Below are positions 41,197 through 50,400 of a stretch of 58,694 nt of DNA, piece by piece. The notes beneath the pieces were generated by a model that ran no database searches, had not been told where the DNA came from, and saw only the letters and a program-made list of their open reading frames with translations. The position numbers and the translations under genes were made by a program. How positions within the stretch are numbered: the stretch's first letter is position 1; each line of letters starts with the position of its first letter. Source of the stretch: an uncultured Sphingobacteriales bacterium (lineage in GTDB: Bacteria; Bacteroidota; Bacteroidia; Chitinophagales; Chitinophagaceae); the NCBI GenBank assembly GCA_937991535.1, contig CALKHN010000096.1, positions 1 to 58,694 on the forward strand. The letters run 5' to 3'.

Positions 41197-43602
41197 ATGT
41201 TCAGGAATCACCTCAAAACAGCACTGAGAACGATCAGAAGAAATAAGGTCTTCTCTGCCATTAATATAGGTGGACTGGCAATCGGGCTCGCGGCTTGCTG
41301 GATGATCATGTTATATGTGAGCAATGAATTGAGTTACGACCGCTATCATACGCATGCCAACCGCATTTACCGTATTGCCCAGCATGCCGAATGGGGAGGA
41401 GGCAGCTTTGACCTTGCACTAACTTCAGCCCCTTTCGCACAGGCGTTCCAAAGCACATTTCCCGAAGTGCAAAACGCGGTGCGACTGGATGCGGAGGGTG
41501 GTGGCACCATTACCTATGGTGACAAGCATATTAAAGAAGGAAATATTCTTTTTGCCGACAGCAGCTTTTTCCGTGTATTTAGCTATACATTTTTGTTTGG
41601 CAACGAAAATGCGCTTGATAAACCTCGATCCGTAGTTCTCACAAAGGTGCTGGCAGGGAAAATATTTGGTGATCCTTCGACGGCAATGCATAAAATAATT
41701 TCTTTCGGCAACGACAACGACAATATTGTAACCGGAATAATTGACGACGTGCCTGTTAATTCCCATTTTACATTTAGCGCTGTCCGCCGCATGCCCCAAA
41801 CAGACAATACTGATTGGCGACAGTCTTACCTTTATACTTATATTTTACTGGATAAGAACAACGATATCGACAGATTAAACGAAAAGCTGCCTTCCTTTTA
41901 CGACCAATATTTAAGAGCTGCCATGGAAAAAGCGGCGGGTAAAGTGAATTATCGCTTAGAGTTGCAGCCGCTCACGTCTATACACCTGAACTCTAACCTT
42001 GGATATGAAATAGCACCTACTGGCAGTATGCGCTACATCGTTGCGTTTTCACTGGTGGCGGCACTCATACTAATGATTGCCTCAGTCAATTACATGAATT
42101 TGAGCACTGCAGGGTCTTCAATGCGCGTAAAAGAAATTGGCGTACGCAAAGTAAATGGTTCGAGCCGCCGTCAATTAGCCGCCATGTTTTTATCTGAATC
42201 TGTGCTGGTAACTTTCATAGCGTCTGTGATCGCTTTATTGTTGATAAAATTATCCATGCCCTGGTTTCTTCATTTAATTGGCAGGAATGGCGATATATGG
42301 CAGCCGGGCATATGGCAAACAATTGGGCTTTGCGCTGTATTTGCCTTTGCAATGGGGTTCTTAAGCGGCCTATATCCCGCCTTTTTTCTTTCGGGCTTTA
42401 AATTAATTCCTTCACTTAAAGGATTAATTGGAAAACATAACGGCAACCTGAAGTTCCGGCAGTCGCTCGTTGTTTTTCAATTTGTGATCACTATTGCTAT
42501 GACGGCAGGTTCATTCGTTATTTACCAGCAGTTGCAATATGTTAATCATAAAGACCTCGGCTTTAATAAAGACCAGGTACTGACATTTCATTTGAGCAAT
42601 GAAAACGCAAGAAATAAAACAGCGCTGATAAAATTAAAATTATTGAAAAGCCCATTTATAGAAGGCGTAGCTGCAGTGAGCAATCCAATTGGCAATAACA
42701 ATATTGGCGGACGTGACTACAGAACGGAGGGAAAAGATGGAAAAATGGGTGATAAGGATAAAATGGCTCATCTGTTGGTTGCGGATGAGGATTTTATCAG
42801 TACCATGCAGGTAAAGATGTTGGCGGGCCGGGATTTTTCGAAAAGTATGAGTACGGATAAAGACCAGGTGGTATTGATTAACGAGGCACTCGCGAAAAAA
42901 GAAGGATGGACAACACCGATTGGTAAAAAAATTCAAATGGGCGCAGATTCAGCGGGCAACCCGAAAATATATGAAGTTGCAGGTGTAATGAAAGACTTTA
43001 ATATATATTCATTGCAGCTTGCCATAGAACCCCTGATTGTGAAGCTGCCATTATCTGGCATGGACAAGGATAACGTATATGTTAGGATTAGCGGTAACAA
43101 TACAACGGCAGGAATACAATATATAGAATCTGTTTTCCGTGAATTCGATTCTGAAAATCCTTTTGAATACAGCTTTCTCGACGAAAATTTCGCACGCCAG
43201 TATAATGCTGAAAAATTGCAGGGAAAATTGCTGATGACATTTTCTATACTCGCAATTATTATTGCCTGCCTCGGTTTGCTTGGTTTGATAACGTTCACTG
43301 CCGAGCAACGACGCAAAGAAATAGGCATCCGCAAAGTACTTGGGGCAAGCGTGGAAGGCATCATAGCCTTATTGTCAAAAGATCTTTTGAAGCTTGTGCT
43401 CATCGCGCTGTGCATTGCTACACCCATTGCCTGGTATGCAATGAGCAAATGGCTGGAAGATTTTGCCTACAGGATTGAATTAAGCGGAGGCGTATTTATC
43501 ATAGCCGGAATGATTGCCCTGACTATAGCATTGCTTACGGTAGGCTTCCAGGCAATCAAAGCGGCGGTTGCAAACCCCGTGAAGTCATTGCGCGCAGAGT
43601 GA
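41197..43602 (+). CDS. FtsX/MacB-type ABC permease 7
   Basis: 801 residues. It starts MFRNHLKTALRTIRRNKVFS; NELSYDRY opens the periplasmic domain. FtsX motifs are KEIGVRKVNG (about 310) and KEIGIRKVLGAS (about 705). The tail is ANPVKSLRAE. The second periplasmic domain has a charged segment (TEGKDGKMGDKDKMAHL) absent from other copies. It has its own operator pair and sigma-54-like promoter, so it likely heads a unit with permease 8 and the broken ninth copy. Confidence 0.9.
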   Translation: MFRNHLKTALRTIRRNKVFSAINIGGLAIGLAACWMIMLYVSNELSYDRYHTHANRIYRIAQHAEWGGGSFDLALTSAPFAQAFQSTFPEVQNAVRLDAEGGGTITYGDKHIKEGNILFADSSFFRVFSYTFLFGNENALDKPRSVVLTKVLAGKIFGDPSTAMHKIISFGNDNDNIVTGIIDDVPVNSHFTFSAVRRMPQTDNTDWRQSYLYTYILLDKNNDIDRLNEKLPSFYDQYLRAAMEKAAGKVNYRLELQPLTSIHLNSNLGYEIAPTGSMRYIVAFSLVAALILMIASVNYMNLSTAGSSMRVKEIGVRKVNGSSRRQLAAMFLSESVLVTFIASVIALLLIKLSMPWFLHLIGRNGDIWQPGIWQTIGLCAVFAFAMGFLSGLYPAFFLSGFKLIPSLKGLIGKHNGNLKFRQSLVVFQFVITIAMTAGSFVIYQQLQYVNHKDLGFNKDQVLTFHLSNENARNKTALIKLKLLKSPFIEGVAAVSNPIGNNNIGGRDYRTEGKDGKMGDKDKMAHLLVADEDFISTMQVKMLAGRDFSKSMSTDKDQVVLINEALAKKEGWTTPIGKKIQMGADSAGNPKIYEVAGVMKDFNIYSLQLAIEPLIVKLPLSGMDKDNVYVRISGNNTTAGIQYIESVFREFDSENPFEYSFLDENFARQYNAEKLQGKLLMTFSILAIIIACLGLLGLITFTAEQRRKEIGIRKVLGASVEGIIALLSKDLLKLVLIALCIATPIAWYAMSKWLEDFAYRIELSGGVFIIAGMIALTIALLTVGFQAIKAAVANPVKSLRAE

Positions 43603-43617
43603 GGCTAATTTGATGTA

Positions 43618-43652
43618 GCGGTCGGTACGCGACGAAAGGAGCGTCAGACCGC
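43618..43652. repeat. Spacer hairpin repeat, copy 9 (best-formed)
   Basis: GCGGTC...GACCGC perfect 6-bp outer stem and an inner GACG...CGTC stem around AAAGGAG. This copy is closest to the family consensus. It lies 16 bp after the stop codon of permease 7. Confidence 0.8.
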
Positions 43653-43736
43653 GGGATAATTTGAAAAATGCCTACGCGGCTGAATAGACGCGTGACAATT
43701 TGAAGATGAAGGGGAGAGTGACAATGTGAAAATGAA

Positions 43737-43770
43737 GCGGTCAGCACGCGACGAAGGAGCGTCAGACTGC
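43737..43770. repeat. Spacer hairpin repeat, copy 10
   Basis: GCGGTC at the left, GACTGC at the right (one mismatch), core AGCACGCGACGAAGGAGCGT. Second copy in the spacer before permease 8; GTGAAAAATGTGAAAATGTG filler follows. Confidence 0.75.
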
Positions 43771-43879
43771 GGTTAATGTGAAAAATGTGAAAATGTGAGA
43801 AATGAGGAAATTTCAAAATGAATAATGTAAAGGTATTAATTGCTGATAGTTGATGGCTGACGGCTCAAAACTTACAATG

Positions 43880-46312
43880 ATGTTCAAAAATTATTTCAAA
43901 ATCGCCTGGCGAAACCTTATAAAGTACAAAGCATTTTCTTTTATCAATATATTCGGGCTGGCAGTAGCCATGTCGGTTAGTATGCTGATGATCTTAATGT
44001 TCGCTGACCAGCTTTCGTATGACAGCTATCATAGAAATAAGGAAAGGATATACCGCCTTGCTACCATGCCCTTAAACCAGGGATTAAGAGCAACAATACC
44101 CTTCCCCGTTGTGCCTAAACTGGTATCGGATTTTCCGGTTGTGGAAGATGCCGTATTCCTGAGAAGAGGTTTCGGGGGAGATGCAATTTATGATCTTCGG
44201 TACGCTGAAATAAAGGGCTATTTTTCAACACCATCTTTTTTTAAAGTTTTCAGCTATGATCTGAAATACGGTGACGCTGCAACTGCATTACAAAAACCGG
44301 GCTCGATAGTGATCTCTCAAAAAACGGCAGAGTTGCTATTTGGTAAGGAGGATCCCCTTGGCAAAACGATTAAGTTTTCAGACAGAGGACTGAATGAATG
44401 GACAGATGAAGGCACCCCTCCCGTAGATTGGGGATTGTTTAAGATAACAGGTGTATTTGCCGACCATGGTTATAAATCGCACCTGAATTTTGATGCAATT
44501 ATGTCAGCGGCTACGCTAGACCAACTGTATGCGCAGCATAAAATTGAAAACCTTACTGACGATTGGAACAATGATTCCGGGACTTTTGCTTACGTTCTTT
44601 TAAGAAAAACTTCTAATGAAAAAGATCTTGGGAATGCACTTGATCAAATCACCGCGCAATATTTTAAAAACAGTAAAAGTCCACAGGTAAAAGAGTCGAG
44701 ACTAACCTCCCAGCCCTTAACCAAAATTAATCCCGGCCCGATTGTCAACAATTCCCCTACCAACTCACTACCCCTATTTGTTTACTATATTCTTGGAGGT
44801 ATGGTTTTAGTGATATTATTGACTTCCTGTTTGAATTATACAAGCTTATCTGTTGCCAGGAGTGTTACACGATCGGGTGAGATCGGGCTGCGTAAAGTAA
44901 TAGGAGCATACCGAAAAGATCTCATCATCCAGTTTTTATGCGAGACATTGCTCACTGTATTCTTTTCCTTATTACTCGCTAATTGTTTTTTATTTATTTT
45001 AAAAAGTGCTTTTCTACACTTATGGATCAACCAGCATTTAAAATTTGATTTGGATTTCAATGTGTATGTATATATGGCATTTTTGGTGTTCGGCCTGTTG
45101 ATTAGTTTTATCTCCGGGATTTATCCTGCGTTAAAGTTTTCCAGAGCCCGGCCGATTGTAATGATGAAAAAGTTAGATAGCCCGCACCTGGGGAAATGGG
45201 GCTTGCGCAGGGTATTGACTGTAAGCCAGTTTGCGATTTCTCTCATATTCATCGTCACTTCAATAGTGATCTATAACCAGTTCAAACACTACATGCAATT
45301 TGATTACGGATTCAATCCGGATAAGGTTGTCACTATAAATTTGCATGGCGCCGATTTTCAATTGGTGAAAAATACATTCAAAAATATACCGGGTGTAAAA
45401 GCCGTGGCTGGTTGTGCCTACCTGCCTGCCACAGGTCGCAATGATGGACTTTCATTGCAGGTGCCCGGTAAAGACACATCTTTTAGGGCCATTGATCTTT
45501 CCGTTGATCCTGAGTTTATTAATGCATTGGAAATTCCGCTTTTGTATGGGCGAAATATTCCCCGGGGAAATGATCAAAAATCCGGATTTATTTTGGTGAA
45601 TGAAGAAGCGGCTAAAAGCTTTGGCTTTCAATATCCGGCAGACGCTGTTGGACAGGGATATTTGCTAGACGGAGAAAATGTGCAGGTGGCAGGTGTGATA
45701 AAAAATTTCACATTTTTCTTATTGTTCAGTGGCAGAACGACTGGTCCGATCGTTCTACATTCAAATCCCGCAGCTTTCAGATATGCTACAGTGAAGCTTG
45801 AAGCAGGTGATGTTACTCCGGTGATAAGGGAACTCACCAGCAAATGGAAAACTATTGACCCCATTCATCCATTGCAGTTTGAATTTTATGATGAAGCTTT
45901 AGCCAATACGAATAAAGGCATTTTTGATTTGGTTTCCGTCATTAGCTTTCTCGCCTTTCTGGCAATAACAATCGCCTGCCTTGGATTGTTAGGGATGGCA
46001 ATCTATACTACAGAGCGACGAACAAAAGAGATTGGCATCAGGAAAGTTTTTGGCGCCTCAGAGTGGAGGCTAAACTTTATGCTTTCCAAAGAATTTTTAA
46101 TGATGCTGGGGATTGCAATTGTAATAGCAGCACCACTCTCGTTTTTATTAAACAATTATTGGTTGAATTTCATGGTTGTCCGGGATGAATTAACACTGGG
46201 AACTATATTATTCGGATCGTTTATTTTACTACTCCTGGGACTCCTGACAATTGTGCCGCAGACTTTTAAAATTGCAAAGAGTAATCCTATTAAAAGTTTA
46301 CGAAGTGAATAA
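43880..46312 (+). CDS. FtsX/MacB-type ABC permease 8 (most divergent copy)
   Basis: 810 residues from the ATG at 43880 (MFKNYFKIAWRNLIKYKAFS); the ATG just before it (43877) is equally possible, and an upstream ATG at 43850 adds residues unlike the paralogues. ADQLSYDSY replaces DELSYDRF. The first FtsX motif is GEIGLRKVIGAY (about 331), the second KEIGIRKVFGAS (about 714), and the tail is SNPIKSLRSE. The helix layout is kept and the frame is intact, so it should be functional, but it departs from the others at nearly every shared motif. Confidence 0.88.
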   Translation: MFKNYFKIAWRNLIKYKAFSFINIFGLAVAMSVSMLMILMFADQLSYDSYHRNKERIYRLATMPLNQGLRATIPFPVVPKLVSDFPVVEDAVFLRRGFGGDAIYDLRYAEIKGYFSTPSFFKVFSYDLKYGDAATALQKPGSIVISQKTAELLFGKEDPLGKTIKFSDRGLNEWTDEGTPPVDWGLFKITGVFADHGYKSHLNFDAIMSAATLDQLYAQHKIENLTDDWNNDSGTFAYVLLRKTSNEKDLGNALDQITAQYFKNSKSPQVKESRLTSQPLTKINPGPIVNNSPTNSLPLFVYYILGGMVLVILLTSCLNYTSLSVARSVTRSGEIGLRKVIGAYRKDLIIQFLCETLLTVFFSLLLANCFLFILKSAFLHLWINQHLKFDLDFNVYVYMAFLVFGLLISFISGIYPALKFSRARPIVMMKKLDSPHLGKWGLRRVLTVSQFAISLIFIVTSIVIYNQFKHYMQFDYGFNPDKVVTINLHGADFQLVKNTFKNIPGVKAVAGCAYLPATGRNDGLSLQVPGKDTSFRAIDLSVDPEFINALEIPLLYGRNIPRGNDQKSGFILVNEEAAKSFGFQYPADAVGQGYLLDGENVQVAGVIKNFTFFLLFSGRTTGPIVLHSNPAAFRYATVKLEAGDVTPVIRELTSKWKTIDPIHPLQFEFYDEALANTNKGIFDLVSVISFLAFLAITIACLGLLGMAIYTTERRTKEIGIRKVFGASEWRLNFMLSKEFLMMLGIAIVIAAPLSFLLNNYWLNFMVVRDELTLGTILFGSFILLLLGLLTIVPQTFKIAKSNPIKSLRSE

Positions 46313-46413
46313 AACGAGATAGTATGCGAGCCACAAGTACAAAAAACATTAGGATGCATAAGGCTGTAACGCGCTATGTCCTTTATGCCGGCATGCTGAT
46401 CTATAAAATAAAA

Positions 46414-46446
46414 GCAGTCGTTCAACCACCAAAGAAGCGCTAAACC
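46414..46446. repeat. Spacer hairpin repeat, degenerate copy 11
   Basis: GCAGTCGTTCAACCACCAAA followed by GAAGCGCTAAACC keeps the order of the family motifs but pairs poorly. Located upstream of the broken ninth permease. Confidence 0.4.
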
Positions 46447-46512
46447 ATGTGAAAAATGTTAGAAATGTAATAATAGCTCAAAGCTGGTAGCTCACAGCTC
46501 AAACCTGCAACT

Positions 46513-47619
46513 ATGTTTAAAAACTTTTTCAAAATCGCGTGGCGCAATCTTGTAAAAAGCAAGGGTTACAGCGCTATTAATATTGGCGGACTGGCAGTAG
46601 GTATGGCTGTAGCCATACTGATCGGCTTGTGGGTATATGATGAATTGTCGTACGACAAATACCACAAAAACTATAACCACATTGCACAGGTAATGCAACA
46701 TGCCAACTTTAATGGTGAAACAGGAACGCAAACAGCTAATCCTGCTTTGATGGGTTCCGAGATAAAAGCAAAGTATGGCAGTGATTTTAAGTATGTGGTA
46801 CAGGCCTCGTGGCAGGGTAGACACCTGCTTTCAATGGGCAAAAGGAATTTCACCAAAGAATGCATTTTTTTTGAACCCGATGCACCGGATATGCTCACCC
46901 TGAAAATGTTGAAGGGCACAAGAAAAGGTTTAAAAGATCCCTATTCTATAATGCTTTCTGCTTCCACTGCCAAAGCGATATTTGGCAATGAAGAACCGAT
47001 GAACAAAACCATCAGGCTCGACAGGAACCTGGATGTGAAGGTTACAGGTGTATATGAAGACCTGCCTGGCAATACTTCATTCCGTGAACTGGAAATTATA
47101 ATGCCCTGGGAGTTGTGGCTTATTCAAAATCCGTGGGCCAAACAAATGCAAAATCCATGGGGCAGCAATTTTTCACAAACTTTCGTTCAGGTTGCTGACA
47201 ATGCGGACATGCAAAAAGTTTCTGCCAAGATCAAAAATACAAAGCTGGATAATGTTGGGGCTGATGAAAAAAAATACAAATAGGAAGTATTTCTGCAACC
47301 CATGAGTAAATGGAACCTGTACAGTGAATTTAAAAACGGCATAAACACAGGCGGCAATATCCGTTATGTATGGTTGTTCAGCATCATCGGCATTTTCGTA
47401 CTCATACTTGCCTGCATTAATTTCATGAACCTCAGTACGGCAAGAAGTGAGAAAAGAGCCAGGGAGGTAGGCATACGCAAAGCGATCGGCTCCATGCGCT
47501 GGCAAATCATCAGACAATTTTTTGCAGAGTCGTATGTAGTGGTATTGCTTGCATTTGTGTTTGCATTGATATTGGTTGCTTCGCTGTTGCCATTGTTCAG
47601 TGACGTAGCAGGCAAATGA
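46513..47619 (+). pseudogene. FtsX/MacB-type permease 9, broken by in-frame stop and truncated
   Basis: The first 256 codons encode a normal N-terminal half (MFKNFFKIAWRNLVKSKGYS, DELSYDKY). A TAG stop at 47281-47283 interrupts KKYK / EVFLQPMSKWNLY. The same frame then continues through the first FtsX block (KRAREVGIRKAIGSM, codon about 316) to a TGA at 47617-47619, after the SDVAGK segment. The whole second half (about 430 residues) is missing, replaced by an IS transposase fragment starting at the junction. A downstream ATG at 47302 could allow a short product, but a working permease is not expected. Confidence 0.88.
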
Positions 47620-48122
47620 ACAAACAGATAGAAAAAGCAAAGCAAGTTATTGAAGCACCCTCTACAAGTAGAAAAGTAAAGTTTACCAAGGCCAACAAAC
47701 AGCAAATTGAACTGAACGAAGAACTTATTGAAAAGACAAAAAAGTTGCTGGGCATCAAAGGCTATTACACCAATTTAGAGGAACGGACAGCAAGCAATCA
47801 AACAATCATTGAGCGTTATCACGAACTATACAGAATAGAGCAGGCGTTCAGAATATCCAAAAGTGATTTGCAAACCAGACCTGTTTTTCATTTTAAGGAA
47901 CAACCTATTAAACTGCATATACTAATATGCTTTATGGCATTAGTTATCTCCAAATACATTGAGATAAAAACTGCTGTTTCGATACGGAGATTTATAGATG
48001 AAGCTAAAAAAATTATGGATGGCCAAATCCTAAACCAAATGACAGGTAAAATAGTCACAATTAAGGCGCAGCACTCAGAAAAAATGCAGGGGATCATCAG
48101 CAAATTGTTCCCACCGCACTAA
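47616..48122 (+). pseudogene. C-terminal fragment of an IS4-superfamily (IS1634-like) transposase
   Basis: 168 residues resembling the end of a DDE transposase. It begins with a Lys/Glu-rich helix (NKQIEKAKQVIE) normally in the middle of IS1634-type enzymes. The catalytic-Glu region is YHELYRIEQAFRISKSDL with E-(6)-K spacing, then RPVFHFKEQPIKLHILICFM. The N-terminal two thirds, including both catalytic Asp residues, are missing. The ATG overlaps the permease-9 TGA (ATGA), which is a junction accident. It cannot transpose by itself. Confidence 0.82.
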
Positions 48123-48220
48123 AAGGGACAAGTCAGGAAAAGAATGCAGGTGCCTGACAAAGTGTTGAGCTAAATTGCAATGTGTGGTACTGCCCACTCA
48201 CCTCTCTCCAGTCTCCCAGG

Positions 48221-49969
48221 TCATTCCGAGGCCTCATCTTCTTCAACAACGGGAGGCAAAGGATAAGCAGCCGAAGCCGCATGCGCGGAACGTTTCTGGG
48301 CCGGGGTTAGCGGTTGAACCCATGAATTATCATACGGTTTGAAACAGGCGTTTGCTAATAAATCCTGCAAGGTTATCTTATCATCAATATAGCGGCACAG
48401 TGCCGTGAACGCAGGTTTGTTCTCCTTTTTTAATACCAGCAAGCTGGCATTGGTTCCCGCTTTTGCAGCAATGGGCACCCCTCCGCCCAACTCTGCCCAA
48501 TGACCGCCCAGCAACAGGTTTTTTACCGGTGTTTGGTAATGGGCTATCTTGCTTTGCATATTTTTTCGTCCGGGTTTTGCCCCCATCATGGTCCCGTTCT
48601 TATTACCCGTGTAACGGTAATGTGTAACCGGTGTTGCCACTTCATAAAACAATATATGCGACCGCAGCCCCGGAGCCACCAGCGCCTCTACCCTTCCAAT
48701 AATGATCTCCGCGGTTTCTTTCTTCAATGTTTTATAGGCTTCTCCCCTGATATAATTACCCTCCTCATCGCGTGTAGTACACCAGTTTCTGCTATAATCC
48801 ATCAGCGCCGGCATAAATAACGTGAGTGAGCCCTGCCCTTCCGGCGCCATCGTCTTGTCCCGTACAGAGGGTGCGAGTATGCTGATTTCAGTAGTAGCCG
48901 GATCGCCGGTATGATGGCTATCGAAAGATTGCCTTTCATCGGCTACATGAATCAATTCCTCACCAAAGCCCAGTTCTTCGGCCATGCAATTGAGTCCTAT
49001 CGAAATGGTTACAGAGGAAGTGTACAATTCAGCCTGTTGCAGCTTCTTTTTTAATTTTCCAGGAACAGCATTGGCCGGAAGCATCTTTTCATACAATGTT
49101 TCAATATCGCAGGCGGCAATTACATACGTACTGTTAAGCTGCTGTAATTTTCCTTTATGTATGAACGATACCCCTTTCGCCGTATTGTCACTCACTATGA
49201 TCTCTTTAACCCTGCATTGCGTGCACACCACATTATTATAAAATTCAATCACATGCTGCAGCCACTGCGGAACTACCTGACCTCCTCCCTTTGGGGGGCA
49301 TTGAAAATCGTTGGCATACGACCAGCCTACAGGAACCATACAACCAATCAATTCGGTTTCAGAAGCAAAAATATGGTGCAGTTTTTCATCTTTAAAAAAC
49401 CGCTTTAATCCTTTTTTTAAACCTTTTTCGCCACTGTAAGAAACAAATGGAATAAACGGCAGGATTACTTTAAGTACCTTTAATTTGTTTTGCAGCTTTT
49501 CTGAAAAAGACATGGTTTCTTCCGACCGGAATATCTGGTTCAGGTTATTCAGCGAGTTTCCTATTTTTTGCGCTTTTAAAAAAAACTGTTCGATTCCTTT
49601 TTTATCAGCCGGAAATTCTTTGATCAGTTGGTCACGCAGCTCATTGGGGTTATTGGTAAGCAGGTAATCATAGCTGCTTCCCTTGTACCTTCGCGTACGC
49701 TGCAGTGTTATAGCCTGGGGATAATCACTGCCCAGCACATTAAAAAGTTTGGTAACCATTCCTCCCGGCCCGTACTGGTTCAGCCAGTGAATAGCGGTAT
49801 CAAAAATAAAATCCTTCCTTCTGAAACCGGCAAGGTACCCGCCCACATGGGGCTCCTTCTCCAGTACACACACCGAAAGTCCGGCCTTGCTTAATAAAGC
49901 CGCTGCAGTTAGTCCACCTATACCAGCGCCTATGATCACCACATCATAATGCGTCTCCAGTTTTTTCAT
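48221..49969 (-). CDS. NAD(P)/FAD-dependent oxidoreductase, CrtI/carotenoid-isomerase-like
   Basis: 582 residues. The dinucleotide-binding motif GAGIGG at 14-19 lies in DVVIIGAGIGGLTAAALLSK, and a C-terminal FAD-contacting block occurs near LLLGGHWAELGGGVP. The overall layout matches phytoene-desaturase/CrtISO-like flavoproteins. The C-terminal tail (about 530-582) is Pro/Ala-rich and acidic. It is the last gene of the minus-strand operon, 64 bp after acpS. In flexirubin or aryl-polyene loci such enzymes are expected to modify polyene or resorcinol intermediates; the exact reaction is not known. Confidence 0.85.
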   Translation of the reverse strand: MKKLETHYDVVIIGAGIGGLTAAALLSKAGLSVCVLEKEPHVGGYLAGFRRKDFIFDTAIHWLNQYGPGGMVTKLFNVLGSDYPQAITLQRTRRYKGSSYDYLLTNNPNELRDQLIKEFPADKKGIEQFFLKAQKIGNSLNNLNQIFRSEETMSFSEKLQNKLKVLKVILPFIPFVSYSGEKGLKKGLKRFFKDEKLHHIFASETELIGCMVPVGWSYANDFQCPPKGGGQVVPQWLQHVIEFYNNVVCTQCRVKEIIVSDNTAKGVSFIHKGKLQQLNSTYVIAACDIETLYEKMLPANAVPGKLKKKLQQAELYTSSVTISIGLNCMAEELGFGEELIHVADERQSFDSHHTGDPATTEISILAPSVRDKTMAPEGQGSLTLFMPALMDYSRNWCTTRDEEGNYIRGEAYKTLKKETAEIIIGRVEALVAPGLRSHILFYEVATPVTHYRYTGNKNGTMMGAKPGRKNMQSKIAHYQTPVKNLLLGGHWAELGGGVPIAAKAGTNASLLVLKKENKPAFTALCRYIDDKITLQDLLANACFKPYDNSWVQPLTPAQKRSAHAASAAYPLPPVVEEDEASE

Positions 49970-50033
49970 GGCAGGAAATTACTAAACAGATTTCAATTGC
50001 ATGTTTTAATTATTCCTTCTCAAAAAGCACGGC

Positions 50034-50399
50034 TCATTGCTCTACCACCACCACTGCTGTTGCCATGCCTTTAATATGAGATAGTGAAACATATATCTTT
50101 ACTGCCCCTATAGTATCAGCCGTTTCTCCCAGCAATTGCAGCTCCGGCTTACCGTTTTCATTGTTAAGGATTTCCACCTCATGAAAAGCCGTTCCGTTTT
50201 TCCAGCCGGTTCCTAACGCTTTAAAAAATGACTCCTTGGCAGCAAAGCGTGCAGCGTAATGCTGGTATTTATTTGTTTTTGATTCGCAGTAGGTTATTTC
50301 ATCTTTTGAAAACACCAGTTCCCTGAAGCCCTGTTCTTTTTCAATGGCTTTTGCTATCCTGCCGGTTTCAACAATATCGGTTCCGATACCTGTTATCAT
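50034..50399 (-). CDS. acpS: Holo-[acyl-carrier-protein] synthase
   Basis: 121 residues, the normal AcpS length. It has the opening GIGTDIVE (4-11) with the Mg-binding Asp8, the RFAAKESFFKALG block (51-63) with Glu56, and the C-terminal SLSH (105-108). It transfers 4'-phosphopantetheine from CoA to an acyl carrier protein. The gap to the C45 hydrolase gene upstream is 1 bp, so it belongs to the operon. It may activate a dedicated ACP of the pigment-type pathway, or be the cell's only AcpS; this cannot be told here. Confidence 0.93.
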   Translation of the reverse strand: MITGIGTDIVETGRIAKAIEKEQGFRELVFSKDEITYCESKTNKYQHYAARFAAKESFFKALGTGWKNGTAFHEVEILNNENGKPELQLLGETADTIGAVKIYVSLSHIKGMATAVVVVEQ

Positions 50400-50400
50400 C

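Noticed and set aside
48132..48158. Inverted repeat GTCAGG/CCTGAC after the transposase fragment, considered as an IS end or terminator
   Set aside because: Only 6 bp with a 15-nt loop, no T tract and no matching end elsewhere; too weak to call.
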